Assembly (NCBI RefSeq): GCF_003112575.1 | Contig: NZ_BEWC01000003.1 | Coordinates: forward strand, 1 to 64,000 | Source: Streptomyces ardesiacus | Lineage (GTDB): Bacteria; Actinomycetota; Actinomycetes; Streptomycetales; Streptomycetaceae | Direction of reading: 5' to 3' | DNA: 64,000 nucleotides | The notes under the pieces: generated by a model | Seen by the model: only the letters and a program-made list of their open reading frames with translations | Databases searched by the model: none | What the model was told of the DNA's origin: nothing | In this document: positions 19,616 through 28,020 of the stretch, piece after piece | How the letters are laid out: every line of letters starts with the position of its first letter | How positions within the stretch are numbered: position 1 is the first letter of the stretch | Translations under genes and position numbers: made by a program

Positions 19616-19738
19616 GCCGACCGCGCTCCGGCTGTCCCCGAGTCCACGCGACTCGACTGCTCCAGTCCCGCCCCACCAGGGCGTTCTTCGTCATTCGCTC
19701 CGCTCCACCGCACTTTTCTGCCGAGGAACCACGCACCC

Positions 19739-20263
19739 ATGAACAGCGACAGCGACCTCCAGATCGCCGGCGACATCCTGGAAGTCCCCCACCTCCTGCA
19801 GCCTCCGCGCGAGCACCCGGCCACGGTCGCCGAGTTCGCCGGTCTGCTCCGCGCCGTCGCGGCCGACCGCTCCGAGTGGCAGCACCTCGTCCGCTACGAC
19901 GCGACGACCCGCTGGTACCACCGGCTGCGCACCGGCCCCGGGTACGAGGTCTGGCTGCTGTCCTGGGTCCCGGGACAGGGCAGCGGACGCCACGATCACG
20001 GTCCCTCCTCCGGCGTGTGGACGGTGCTCGAAGGCACCCTCACCGAGCGCACGGAGCGCGGCACGCGCGCGCTGGAGCCCGGTACGCAGAGGGTGTTCGC
20101 ACCGGGACACGTGCACGAGGTCGTCAACGACGCGCTGGAACCGGCGGTCAGCCTGCACGTCTACTACCCGGGCCTGACCGAGATGCCGATGCACTCCCCG
20201 CAGTGCTCGGTCCCGGCCGGGCAGGACACCGACGCCGGCACCGCCCCCGTAGCGGCGCGGTGA
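19739..20263 (+). CDS. Cysteine dioxygenase (type I family)
   Basis: A 174-residue cupin that oxidises cysteine to cysteine sulfinate with non-haem iron. The metal ligands are visible as [17 protein letters not shown] (two His) and PGHVHEVVN (third His). The surrounding RWYHRL and [14 protein letters not shown] resemble bacterial and mammalian CDO. Start ATG 19739 with GAGGA some 11 bases upstream, a rather long spacing. A Cys-codon-rich upstream ORF with hairpins precedes it, so translation or transcription may answer to charged tRNA-Cys. fbiA begins 45 bases after its stop on the same strand but appears to have its own start signals. Confidence 0.9.
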   Translation: MNSDSDLQIAGDILEVPHLLQPPREHPATVAEFAGLLRAVAADRSEWQHLVRYDATTRWYHRLRTGPGYEVWLLSWVPGQGSGRHDHGPSSGVWTVLEGTLTERTERGTRALEPGTQRVFAPGHVHEVVNDALEPAVSLHVYYPGLTEMPMHSPQCSVPAGQDTDAGTAPVAAR

Positions 20264-20307
20264 CGACTGGCTGACGCACTGTCGTACCCGCCTGCGAGAC
20301 TGGGGCC

Positions 20308-21291
20308 ATGCGCATTGTGGTTCTGGCAGGCGGCATCGGCGGTGCCCGGTTCCTGCGTGGTCTGAAGCGGGCCGCGCCGGACGCGGACATCACGGTCATC
20401 GGCAACACCGGGGACGACATCCACCTCTTCGGGCTGAAGGTCTGCCCGGACCTCGACACGGTGATGTACACGCTCGGCGGCGGCATCAACGAGGAGCAGG
20501 GCTGGGGGCGGACCGACGAGACCTTCCACCTCAAGGAGGAACTCGCGGCGTACGGCGTCGGACCCGAGTGGTTCGGCCTCGGCGACCGCGACTTCGCCAC
20601 CCACATCGTGCGGACCCAGATGATCACCGCGGGCTTCCCGCTGAGCGCGGTGACCGAGGCGCTGTGCGACCGCTGGAAGCCCGGGGTACGCCTGATCCCG
20701 ATGACCGACGACCGCGTGGAGACGCACGTCGCCGTGACGTTGCCCGACAGCGGCGCCGACGCGGGCCCCGGGGAGCGCAAGGCGGTCCACTTCCAGGAGT
20801 ACTGGGTGCGGCTGCGCGCCTCCGTCCCGGCCGAGGCGGTCGTGCCGGTCGGCGCCGAGCAGGCCAAGCCCGCGCCCGGCGTCCTGGAGGCCATCGCCGA
20901 GGCGGACGTCATCCTCTTCCCGCCCTCCAACCCCGTCGTCTCCATCGGCACGATCCTCGCCGTGCCCGGCATCCGGGAGGCGATCGCGGACGCCGGGGTG
21001 CCGGTGGTGGGCCTCTCCCCCATCGTCGGCGACGCGCCCGTGCGCGGGATGGCCGACAAGGTGCTCGCCGCGGTCGGCGTGGAGTCCACGGCCGCCGCGG
21101 TCGCCGAGCACTACGGCTCGGGACTGCTCGACGGCTGGCTGGTCGACACGGTCGACGCCGACTCCGTCACGCGCGTGAAGGCCGCCGGGATCCTCTGCCG
21201 GGCCGTACCGCTGATGATGACCGATCTCGACGCCACGGCGCAGATGGCCCGGGAGGCGCTGACGCTGGCGGAGGAGGTGCGGGAGGCGTGA
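20308..21291 (+). CDS. fbiA: 2-phospho-L-lactate / PEP transferase of F420 biosynthesis
   Basis: A 327-residue CofD/FbiA family enzyme that joins the activated three-carbon unit to FO, making dehydro-F420-0 (or F420-0). The N-terminal [12 protein letters not shown] is the nucleotide-binding loop. [33 protein letters not shown] and [19 protein letters not shown] are further family blocks. The start ATG 20308 has no ribosome-binding site; GAGACT six bases upstream suggests a leaderless start. The stop overlaps fbiB's GTG (GTGA), indicating translational coupling. Confidence 0.95.
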   Translation: MRIVVLAGGIGGARFLRGLKRAAPDADITVIGNTGDDIHLFGLKVCPDLDTVMYTLGGGINEEQGWGRTDETFHLKEELAAYGVGPEWFGLGDRDFATHIVRTQMITAGFPLSAVTEALCDRWKPGVRLIPMTDDRVETHVAVTLPDSGADAGPGERKAVHFQEYWVRLRASVPAEAVVPVGAEQAKPAPGVLEAIAEADVILFPPSNPVVSIGTILAVPGIREAIADAGVPVVGLSPIVGDAPVRGMADKVLAAVGVESTAAAVAEHYGSGLLDGWLVDTVDADSVTRVKAAGILCRAVPLMMTDLDATAQMAREALTLAEEVREA

Positions 21292-22619
21292 GCGACCAGA
21301 CGCGCGACGGCGCTTGCGGCCGCCGGGACGGCTACCGGGTGTGGGCCCTGCCGGGGCTGCCCGAGGTGCGGCCCGGCGACGACCTGGCCAAGCTGATCGC
21401 GGCGGCCGAGCCCGGGCTGGCCGACGGGGACGTGCTGCTCGTCACGTCCAAGATCGTGTCCAAGGCCGAGGGCCGCGTCGTCGAGGCCGCCGACCGGGAG
21501 GCCGCGATCGACGCGGAGACGGTGCGGGTGGTGGCCAGACGCGGCCCGCTGCGCATCGTCGAGAACCGTCAGGGCCTGGTCATGGCGGCGGCGGGCGTCG
21601 ACGCCTCCAACACGCCGCCCGGGACCGTGCTGCTGCTCCCCGAGGACTCCGACGCCTCCGCGCGGGGCATCCGCGAGGGGCTCCGCGACGCGCTGGGCGT
21701 GGACGTCGGCGTGATCGTCACCGACACCTTCGGGCGCCCCTGGCGGGACGGGCTCACCGACGTGGCGATCGGGGCCGCGGGCGTCCGCGTCCTCGACGAC
21801 CTGCGCGGCGGCACGGACGCGCACGGCAATCCGCTCGGCGCCACCCTCGTCGCCACCGCCGACGAGCTGGCCGCCGCGGGCGACCTGGTCAAGGGCAAGG
21901 CCGCGGGCCTGCCCGTCGCCGTCGTGCGGGGGCTGCCGCAGGTGGTCTCCGAGGACGACGGCGAGGGCGCGCGGGCGATGGTGCGCGGCGCGCGCGACGA
22001 CATGTTCCGCCTCGGCACCTCGGAGGCGGTACGGCAGGCGGTCACCCAGCGGCGTACGGTGCGCGCCTTCACGGACGAGCCGGTCGACCCCGGTGCCGTG
22101 CGCCGGGCCGTGGCCGCCGCCGTGACCGCGCCGGCGCCGCACCACACGACGCCGTGGCGGTTCGTGCTCCTGGAGTCGGAGGAGTCCCGCACCCGGCTCC
22201 TGGACGCGATGCGGGACGCCTGGATCGCTGACCTGCGGCGCGACGGCAAGAGCGAGGAGTCCGTCGCCAAGCGGGTGCGGCGCGGCGACGTCCTGCGCAA
22301 CGCGCCCTACCTCGTCGTCCCCTGTCTGGTCATGGACGGTTCGCACACCTACGGGGACGCGCGGCGCGACGGCGCGGAGCGGGAGATGTTCGTGGTCGCC
22401 ACCGGGGCCGGCGTGCAGAACCTGCTGGTCGCGCTCGCCGGGGAGCGGCTGGGTTCCGCGTGGGTGTCCTCGACGATGTTCTGCCGGGACGTCGTGCGGG
22501 AGGTGCTGGGGCTGCCGGACGACTGGGACCCGATGGGCGCGGTGGCGGTCGGGCATCCCGCCGAGGAGCCGAAGGCGCGGCCGGAGCGGGACGCGGAGGC
22601 GTTCATCGAGGTGCGGTGA
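21288..22619 (+). CDS. fbiB: F420:gamma-glutamyl ligase fused to nitroreductase domain
   Basis: A 443-residue bifunctional protein. Residues ~15-240 are the CofE domain adding glutamates to F420-0 ([54 protein letters not shown]). Residues ~250-443 are an FMN-binding nitroreductase-like domain ([42 protein letters not shown] ending) that in FbiB reduces dehydro-F420-0. GTG 21288 overlaps the fbiA stop. Full length and both domains intact, so it is the actinobacterial two-domain form. Confidence 0.95.
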   Translation: MSDQTRDGACGRRDGYRVWALPGLPEVRPGDDLAKLIAAAEPGLADGDVLLVTSKIVSKAEGRVVEAADREAAIDAETVRVVARRGPLRIVENRQGLVMAAAGVDASNTPPGTVLLLPEDSDASARGIREGLRDALGVDVGVIVTDTFGRPWRDGLTDVAIGAAGVRVLDDLRGGTDAHGNPLGATLVATADELAAAGDLVKGKAAGLPVAVVRGLPQVVSEDDGEGARAMVRGARDDMFRLGTSEAVRQAVTQRRTVRAFTDEPVDPGAVRRAVAAAVTAPAPHHTTPWRFVLLESEESRTRLLDAMRDAWIADLRRDGKSEESVAKRVRRGDVLRNAPYLVVPCLVMDGSHTYGDARRDGAEREMFVVATGAGVQNLLVALAGERLGSAWVSSTMFCRDVVREVLGLPDDWDPMGAVAVGHPAEEPKARPERDAEAFIEVR

Positions 22620-22716
22620 GGGCTCTACCCTCGTAGGGGCATCCTTCCCACCGCCCCCGCCCCCGCCCCCGTACGGCTCTCCCCCGCTTCGCTCACTTCG
22701 CCCAAGGATCTCGCTC

Positions 22717-23697
22717 GTGGCAGGACGTTTCGCTCCCCGGCCCCCTCGCGCCACCGCGCAGGGCGGGATACCCCGGCAGGCGCACGCGCCGGGCCGGGTC
22801 CGGGTGTGGGAGCCGGGCGGGCCGCTGGACCTGGGGCTGGTGCTCGGGCCGCTGCGGCGCGGGCCGGGCGACCCGACGTTCCGGACGATGCCGGACGGGT
22901 CGGTGTGGCGGGCCAGCCGGACGCCCGCCGGGCCGGGCACGCTGCGGGTCACCGCGCGCGGCGGTGAGGTGCGGGGCGAGGCGTGGGGGCCGGGGGCCGC
23001 GTGGCTCCTGGAGGAGTTGCCGCGGATGCTGGGCGCCGAGGACGACCCGTCCGTGTTCGTGCCGCGGCACCGGCTGCTGGCGTTCACGGCGCATCGGCGC
23101 CCGGGGCTGCGGCTGGGGCGGACCGGGCTGGTGCTGGAGTCGTTGATCCCCTCGGTCCTGGAGCAGAAGGTCACGACGCTGGAGGCGTACCAGGCGTGGC
23201 GGCTGCTGGTGCGGAAGTTCGGGGAGCCGGCGCCGGGGCCCGCGCCCGGACGGATGTGTGTGATGCCGGCGGCGCGGACGTGGGCGTTGATCCCGTCCTG
23301 GGAATGGCACCTGGCCGGGGTGGACGACAAGCGGGCGTCGACGGTCCTGCGGGCCGTGCGGGTCGCCGCGCGGCTGGAGGAGGCGGCGGGGATGGAGCCG
23401 GCCGCCGCGCGGGAACGGCTCGAGCTGGTTCCGGGGGTCGGGCCGTGGACGTCGGCGGAGACCGTGCAGCGCAGTCACGGGGCGCCGGACGCGGTGACGG
23501 TGGGGGATCTGCATCTGCCGGGGATCGTGGGGTTCGCCCTGGGCGGGAACCGGTATGCGGACGACGCGGAGATGCTGCGGTTGCTCGAGCCGTATGCGGG
23601 GCAGCGGCATCGGGCGGCTCGGTTGGTGTTGCTGAGTGGGCGGGTGCCGGCGAGGCGGGCGCCGCGGATGGCTCCGCGGGGCATTGAGCGGCTGTAG
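22717..23697 (+). CDS. DNA-3-methyladenine glycosylase family (HhH-GPD) protein
   Basis: A 326-residue base-excision DNA glycosylase. The helix-hairpin-helix and catalytic loop are visible as ELVPGVGPWTSAETVQRSHG...DAVTVGDLHLPG, with the conserved catalytic Asp in VGD. Earlier blocks include LESLIPSVLEQKVTTLEAYQAWR, typical of AlkA-like enzymes. The N-terminal ~100 residues are a family-variable domain. The GTG at 22717 is preceded by AAGGA. An upstream C-rich stretch (22620-22690) lacks features. It follows fbiB by 97 bases and is probably separately expressed. The gene end borders a GC-rich repeat. Confidence 0.88.
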   Translation: MAGRFAPRPPRATAQGGIPRQAHAPGRVRVWEPGGPLDLGLVLGPLRRGPGDPTFRTMPDGSVWRASRTPAGPGTLRVTARGGEVRGEAWGPGAAWLLEELPRMLGAEDDPSVFVPRHRLLAFTAHRRPGLRLGRTGLVLESLIPSVLEQKVTTLEAYQAWRLLVRKFGEPAPGPAPGRMCVMPAARTWALIPSWEWHLAGVDDKRASTVLRAVRVAARLEEAAGMEPAAARERLELVPGVGPWTSAETVQRSHGAPDAVTVGDLHLPGIVGFALGGNRYADDAEMLRLLEPYAGQRHRAARLVLLSGRVPARRAPRMAPRGIERL

Positions 23698-24065
23698 GTG
23701 GCCCGGGCTTGTCCGGTCGCCCGGGGTGCGTGCGGGAGGGGTTCGTGCGGACGGGGTGCGTGCGGACGGGGTGCGTGCGGGCGGGATGGGCCGCGTGGCC
23801 CGGGGTGCGTGCGGACGGGGGTGGGCCGCGTGGCCCGGGGTGCGTGCGGACGAGGGTGGGCCGCAGGACCCGGCGCTGCGGCGTGCCCCGGGGGGTGCGG
23901 GTGCGGGGAGAGCGGCAGCCCGGCGGAGCGGGGTGCGGCTGCGCCCACCCGTGCCGTCCTGGGGGCACCCCCGGGCCGTTGAGGCACTGGGGGAAGGCAC
24001 CCACTGCCCGCGGTGGGGGCCGTGTGGCGACTGACCGCAGCCGGGGCGGGCCCTTGTGACGAGTG
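23698..24065. repeat. GC-rich tandem repeats in intergenic DNA
   Basis: No gene seen. From 23725 to 23784 there are four 15-base units close to GGTGCGTGCGGACGG. They alternate afterwards with copies of GGGCCGCGTGGCCCGG-like sequence up to about 23873. At 23939-23956 the string CTGCGCCCACCCGTGCCG matches the left arms of the palindromic element at 27826. Open frames reading through this region are repeat shadows. Confidence 0.8.
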
Positions 24066-25151
24066 TTACGAGGCGTCGGACGAGAAGCGCAAGGATGCCG
24101 GGGGGATGTGGGCGTCGCACCAGATGCGGGCGCCGGAGCGGAGCTCGTTGTCGGCGCCGATGACCGCGCCGTCGCCGATGACCGTGTCGGCCAGGACCGA
24201 GCGGGTGCCGACGCGGGCGCCGGCGCCGATGAGGGAGTCGGTGATGACGACGCCCGGTTCGATGACGGCGCCCGGCAGGATCGTGCTGCCGAAGACGCGC
24301 GCCCCCTCCGCCACGAAGGCGCCCTCGCCGACCACCGTGCCGCCGGCCAGCTTGGCGTCGGGCGCGACCTGGGCCGTGGGCAGGACGAGTCGGTCGCCGC
24401 AGCGGCCCGGTATCGCCGGGGACGGGGCGCGGCCCAGGACCAGGTCGGCCGAGCCGCGGACGAAGGCCGCCGGGGTGCCGAGGTCCAGCCAGTACGTGGA
24501 GTCGACCATGCCCTGCAGGTGGGCGCCGGAGGCGAGCAGCCCGGGGAAGGTCTCGCGTTCGACCGAGACGGGGCGCCCGGCCGGGATCGTGTCGATGACC
24601 GAGCGGCGGAAGACGTACGCCCCCGCGTTGATCTGGTCGGTGACGATCTCCTCGGGGGTCTGCGGCTTCTCCAGGAAGGCGAGCACCCTGCCCGCGTCGT
24701 CCGTGGGGACCAGGCCGTAGGCCCTCGGGTCCGTGACCCTGGTCAGGTGCAGGGAGACGTCCGCGCCCGTCGTCTCGTGCGTGCGGACCAGCGCGCCGAT
24801 GTCCAGGCCCGTCAGGATGTCGCCGTTGAAGATCAGCACCGGTTCGTCGGGCCCGGAGTGCAGCCGCGACGCCACGTTGCGGATGGCGCCGCCCGTGCCG
24901 AGCGGCTCCTCCTCCGTGACGTACTCGAGGTGCAGGCCCAGCGCCGAGCCGTCGCCGAAGTACGGCTCGAAGACCTCGGCCAGGTAGCTCGTGGCGAGCA
25001 CGATGTGCTCGACGCCCGCCGCCTTGGCCCGGGCCAGTTGGTGCGTGAGGAACGGCACTCCGGCCGCCCGGACCATGGGCTTGGGCGTGTTCACCGTGAG
25101 CGGGCGCAGCCGCGTGCCCTTGCCGCCGACCAGGAGGATCGCTTCTGTCAC
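24066..25151 (-). CDS. Nucleotidyltransferase, mannose-1-phosphate guanylyltransferase-like
   Basis: A 361-residue sugar-nucleotide pyrophosphorylase. The N-terminal GT-A domain has AILLVGGKGTRLRPLT (nucleotide loop), NTPKPMV, FNGDILTG (metal Asp), EEPLGTGGAIRN and FLEKP. The C-terminal ~110 residues are a left-handed beta-helix of hexapeptide repeats (AKLAGGTVVGEGAFVAEGARVFGST). This fits GDP-mannose pyrophosphorylase-like proteins of the ManC group found at this position in actinobacteria; specificity for GTP/mannose is inferred from the manA/manB neighbourhood. The GTG at 25151 (VTEAILLVGG) is used. The open frame continues far upstream without homology. It is downstream of the amidase gene on the same strand. 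Confidence 0.88.
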   Translation of the reverse strand: MTEAILLVGGKGTRLRPLTVNTPKPMVRAAGVPFLTHQLARAKAAGVEHIVLATSYLAEVFEPYFGDGSALGLHLEYVTEEEPLGTGGAIRNVASRLHSGPDEPVLIFNGDILTGLDIGALVRTHETTGADVSLHLTRVTDPRAYGLVPTDDAGRVLAFLEKPQTPEEIVTDQINAGAYVFRRSVIDTIPAGRPVSVERETFPGLLASGAHLQGMVDSTYWLDLGTPAAFVRGSADLVLGRAPSPAIPGRCGDRLVLPTAQVAPDAKLAGGTVVGEGAFVAEGARVFGSTILPGAVIEPGVVITDSLIGAGARVGTRSVLADTVIGDGAVIGADNELRSGARIWCDAHIPPASLRFSSDAS

Positions 25152-25255
25152 CTGTCGTCTCTGCTTCCTGCCGGGACCGGCCGAACTGTCTTTCGGCGGG
25201 CCAGTGTATGCAGACCGTTCCGTGGCGCCTTCGAGGACCGTGCGGTGGCGTGCCC

Positions 25256-26539
25256 TCAGCGGCCCTGGTAGGCGGCCGCCTTCGCGCGGACCGTGCCGAG
25301 CTTGGCGTAGAGCTTCTTTCCGGGGCAGTTCGTGGCGAAGCCGTCGCGGTGACCGGAGACGACGTTGATCCGTACCTTCTTGCCCTTGGGGTAGAGATTG
25401 CCACCCCCGGACTTCAGGTATGTCTTCCCGCGCGGATTCATGCCGTACTGCCCGGTCTTCCACGCGGTGAGCCGGGCGATCGCCTTCAGGGCGGCCGACG
25501 AGGGCTGCCGGCCGCTGTACGTGCCGAGTACGGCGACGCCCATGCTCTGGGAGTTGAACCCCAGAGTGTGGGCGCCCAGTACCGGCTTGGACACGCCACC
25601 GGCCCGGCCCTCGTAGATGTTTCCGCACTTGTCGACGAGGAAGTTGTAGCCGAGGTCGCGCCAGCCCAGGCTGTTGACGTGGTAGCGGTAGATACCGCGC
25701 ACGACCGAAGGCGCCTGTGAGCAGCGGTAGTTGTTGCCGGTGTCCGAGTGGTGCACGAAGACCGTCCTGATGTTCTTGGTGTACACGAAGCCCTTGTCGC
25801 GCAGCTTCTCGTCGGCTCCCCAGCCGCGGCGTGTGGTGATGCGCGGGCGGGGTGCGGTGTGCGGCTTGGCATTCCGCCGGTTGGCGAGCGCGGGGAGTAC
25901 GGCGGGTTCGCCGGACCCGGCCCGCGCGCGGTTCGCCGACGGCGGGACGTCCTCGCCGGGGTCGACGAGTTCGAGGCGCAGGCCGCCGGGCAGTCGCGGG
26001 CGGGCCGGGGCGGTGCGCGCGGCCTCGGGGGCGGTCTCCGCCCGCACCCGTACCTCCACGCCGTCGGAGTCGCCGACCCAGAGCGGTGCGGTGGCGCCGC
26101 GGACGCGGCCCGAGGTGCTCTCGGTGGTGCCGGGGTCGGCGGCGTGGTCCCTGTTGTGGGCGTCCAGTTCCCGCCAGTCGGACCAGGTACCGGTCGCGGT
26201 GGCCCGGGTGCGGACCTCTACGCGGCCGTGGAGTTCGGTGGCGGGGTCGTCCCAGACGACGCCGACGAGCGAGAAGTGCCGTACGTCCCGGCGGGGCAGG
26301 CCCTGTTCGGCCACGCCGGGAGCCCGGTCCTGGGCGAGGGAGGTGAGGGGCAGCGATTGGGTGCCGCCGGGGGCGTGCGCCGCCACCTGGGGGCGTGTCG
26401 CCGAACTCGCCCCCGGCGGTGCCGAGGAGGCGGTCGCCGCCGCGGGCGGGGCGAGCGGCAGGGCGAGGGCCGCCGCGCACGTGACACCGGTCGAGGAAGC
26501 AAGCAATCCGAATCCACGCATGCCCCTGATTTTGTACAT
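25256..26539 (-). CDS. Secreted N-acetylmuramoyl-L-alanine amidase (PGRP/Amidase_2)
   Basis: A ~427-residue exported peptidoglycan hydrolase. An N-terminal signal peptide (RGMRGFGLLASSTG...ALALPLAPPAAATA) is followed by a ~200-residue beta-rich region (FSLVGVVWDDPATELHGRVEVRTR, GVEVRVRAE). A C-terminal PGRP domain contains TRRGWGADEKLR, VFVHHSDTGNNY (zinc His), GWRDLGYNFLVDKCGNIYEGRAGG, LGAHTLGFN and VSGHRDGFATNCPG (zinc Cys). It cleaves between MurNAc and the stem peptide. The start is uncertain: ATG 26539 or ATG 26521, neither with a good ribosome-binding site. It is divergent from the TIGR03089 gene and near the LCP array, consistent with wall remodelling. Confidence 0.88.
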   Translation of the reverse strand: MYKIRGMRGFGLLASSTGVTCAAALALPLAPPAAATASSAPPGASSATRPQVAAHAPGGTQSLPLTSLAQDRAPGVAEQGLPRRDVRHFSLVGVVWDDPATELHGRVEVRTRATATGTWSDWRELDAHNRDHAADPGTTESTSGRVRGATAPLWVGDSDGVEVRVRAETAPEAARTAPARPRLPGGLRLELVDPGEDVPPSANRARAGSGEPAVLPALANRRNAKPHTAPRPRITTRRGWGADEKLRDKGFVYTKNIRTVFVHHSDTGNNYRCSQAPSVVRGIYRYHVNSLGWRDLGYNFLVDKCGNIYEGRAGGVSKPVLGAHTLGFNSQSMGVAVLGTYSGRQPSSAALKAIARLTAWKTGQYGMNPRGKTYLKSGGGNLYPKGKKVRINVVSGHRDGFATNCPGKKLYAKLGTVRAKAAAYQGR

Positions 26540-26660
26540 CGTCAGACAAATATGTCCATTTGGGATCTGACGGCCCGTAGGGTTCCCCGCCCGATCCGGT
26601 GGTGGTGACGGCCCATCGGCCACTGGGTGCTCGCCGGCGGGGCCGCGTACGCTTGCGCGG

Positions 26661-27425
26661 GTGAACGCGACCGACCGCACCCCTGCCGACCTGCTGAGTT
26701 CCGCGCTCGCCGCGGACCCGGGACGCCCCCTGGTGACCTTCTACGACGACGCCACGGGCGAACGCGTCGAACTGTCCGTGGCCACCTTCGCCAATTGGGT
26801 GGCCAAGACCGCGAACCTCCTCCAGGACGAACTGTCCGTCGAACCCGGCGACCGGGTCGCGCTGCTGCTGCCCGCGCACTGGCAGACGGCGGTGTGGCTG
26901 CTGGCGTGCGCGTCGGTGGGCGTCGTCGCCGACGTGGCGGGCGACCCTAAGGCGGCGGACGTGGTCGTGAGCGGGCCGGAGCCGGAGTCGCTGGAGGCGG
27001 CGCGGGCGTGCTCGGGGCCGCGGATCGCGCTGGCGCTGCGGCCGCTCGGGGGGCGTTTCGCGCCGGCGGCGCCGGAGGGCTTCGCCGATTACGCGGTGGA
27101 GGTGCCGGGGCAGGGGGACCGGTTCGCGCCGTACGCGCCGGTGGACCCGGAGGCGCCGGCGCTGATCGTGGCGGGGCGGGAGTTCAGCGGGGCGGAGGTC
27201 GTGGAGCGGGCCCGGGCGGAGGCGTCGGGGCTGGGGCTCACGGGGCCGGGGGCGCGGATCTTGTCGGGATTGCCGTACGACACGTGGGAGGGGCTGAACG
27301 CGGGGTTGTACGGGCCGCTCGCGAGTGGGGGGTCGGTGGTGCTGTGCCGGCATCTGGAGCTGGCGGGGGCGGGTGTGGTGGATCAGCGGATCGAGGCGGA
27401 GCGGGTTTCGGCGACGGCGCGGTGA
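26661..27425 (+). CDS. TIGR03089 family protein (AMP-ligase-like N-terminal fragment)
   Basis: A 254-residue actinobacterial protein resembling only the N-terminal subdomain of acyl-CoA/AMP-binding ligases (TPADLLSSALAADPGRPLVTFYDD, SVATFANWVAKTANLLQDEL, PGDRVALLLPAHWQTAVWLLAC). The usual P-loop and C-terminal catalytic parts are absent, so it is not an active synthetase of standard type. The GTG at 26661 follows TACGCT by seven bases with no ribosome-binding site, hence probably leaderless. A homologue sits next to an LCP gene in mycobacteria too, so the association is old. Function unknown. Confidence 0.85.
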   Translation: MNATDRTPADLLSSALAADPGRPLVTFYDDATGERVELSVATFANWVAKTANLLQDELSVEPGDRVALLLPAHWQTAVWLLACASVGVVADVAGDPKAADVVVSGPEPESLEAARACSGPRIALALRPLGGRFAPAAPEGFADYAVEVPGQGDRFAPYAPVDPEAPALIVAGREFSGAEVVERARAEASGLGLTGPGARILSGLPYDTWEGLNAGLYGPLASGGSVVLCRHLELAGAGVVDQRIEAERVSATAR

Positions 27426-27558
27426 GTTTCCGCGAGGGTGTGGGGGGCCGGGGCTGAGGTGCCGCCGGCGGGTCGGTGCGGCTGTGCCGGCTGGTGGCCG
27501 GCGTCCGTGCCGGCGCGGGGTGGCGGGCTGCGTGGTCCGGGTCCGGCGATGCCCTGTG

Positions 27559-27816
27559 CCCTGCGGCGACCTCGGCGCGGGGTGGAGCGCTCGGCCTCAC
27601 GCTGACCTGTGCCCCGCGTCAGCCTCGGCACCGCGGAGCGCGTGACCCGGCACCGACCCACACCCCGCGTCGACCTCGACGCAAGGTGGGGACGTGGCCC
27701 AGCACCGCCCCCCACCCCGCGTCAACCCCGACGCAAGGCGGAGCACGTAACCCGGCACCGACCCCCACCCCGCGTCAGCCCCGGCGCGAGGTGGGGCGCG
27801 TGACCCGGCGCTGACG
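27559..27816. repeat. About five tandem copies of a 51-53 bp repeat
   Basis: CCCCGCGTC-type unit starts recur at 27612, 27663, 27715 and 27768, with a diverged copy at 27559. Each unit runs through GACCTCGACGCAAGGTGGGG-like sequence and GTGACCCGGCACCGAC. Spacing is 51-53 bases, so the array is not codon-phased. Open frames across it are repeat shadows. It lies between the TIGR03089 gene and LCP1. Confidence 0.85.
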
Positions 27817-27825
27817 GGGTGCCGC

Positions 27826-27879
27826 CTGCGCCCACCCGTGCCGCCCCAGGCGGCACGAATGCCCGCAGTCTGGGCGCAG
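27826..27879. repeat. Nested palindromic intergenic element (REP-like)
   Basis: Outer arms CTGCGCCCA (27826-27834) / TGGGCGCAG (27871-27879) enclose inner arms CGTGCCGCC (27837-27845) / GGCGGCACG (27849-27857). I recognise this sequence type as a dispersed Streptomyces intergenic repeat. A partial copy of its left part is at 23939-23956. The rest of 27880-28020 shows no gene. Confidence 0.75.
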
Positions 27880-28020
27880 CCCGGGAGCGCAGCCCTGGGG
27901 CGCCCGCAGTCATGGAGGCCGCCCGGAGCGCACGCGCGGTTCCGTGGCGGACCGACCCGTTCGGGCTAGTTCCGTGCTGTGCCCCGGGCTCCCCCGGGGC
28001 ATGGTCGTAGGAGCGCGCGG

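Noticed and set aside
24066..27353. Continuous minus-strand frame of ~1095 codons
   Set aside because: Only the segment 24066-25151 matches a protein family. The upstream part is Arg/Pro-rich shadow of the amidase and TIGR03089 regions.
27325..27814. Open frames encoding TPRQPRRKVG-like repeats
   Set aside because: They arise from the 51-53 bp tandem repeat, which is not codon-phased, and have no start signals.
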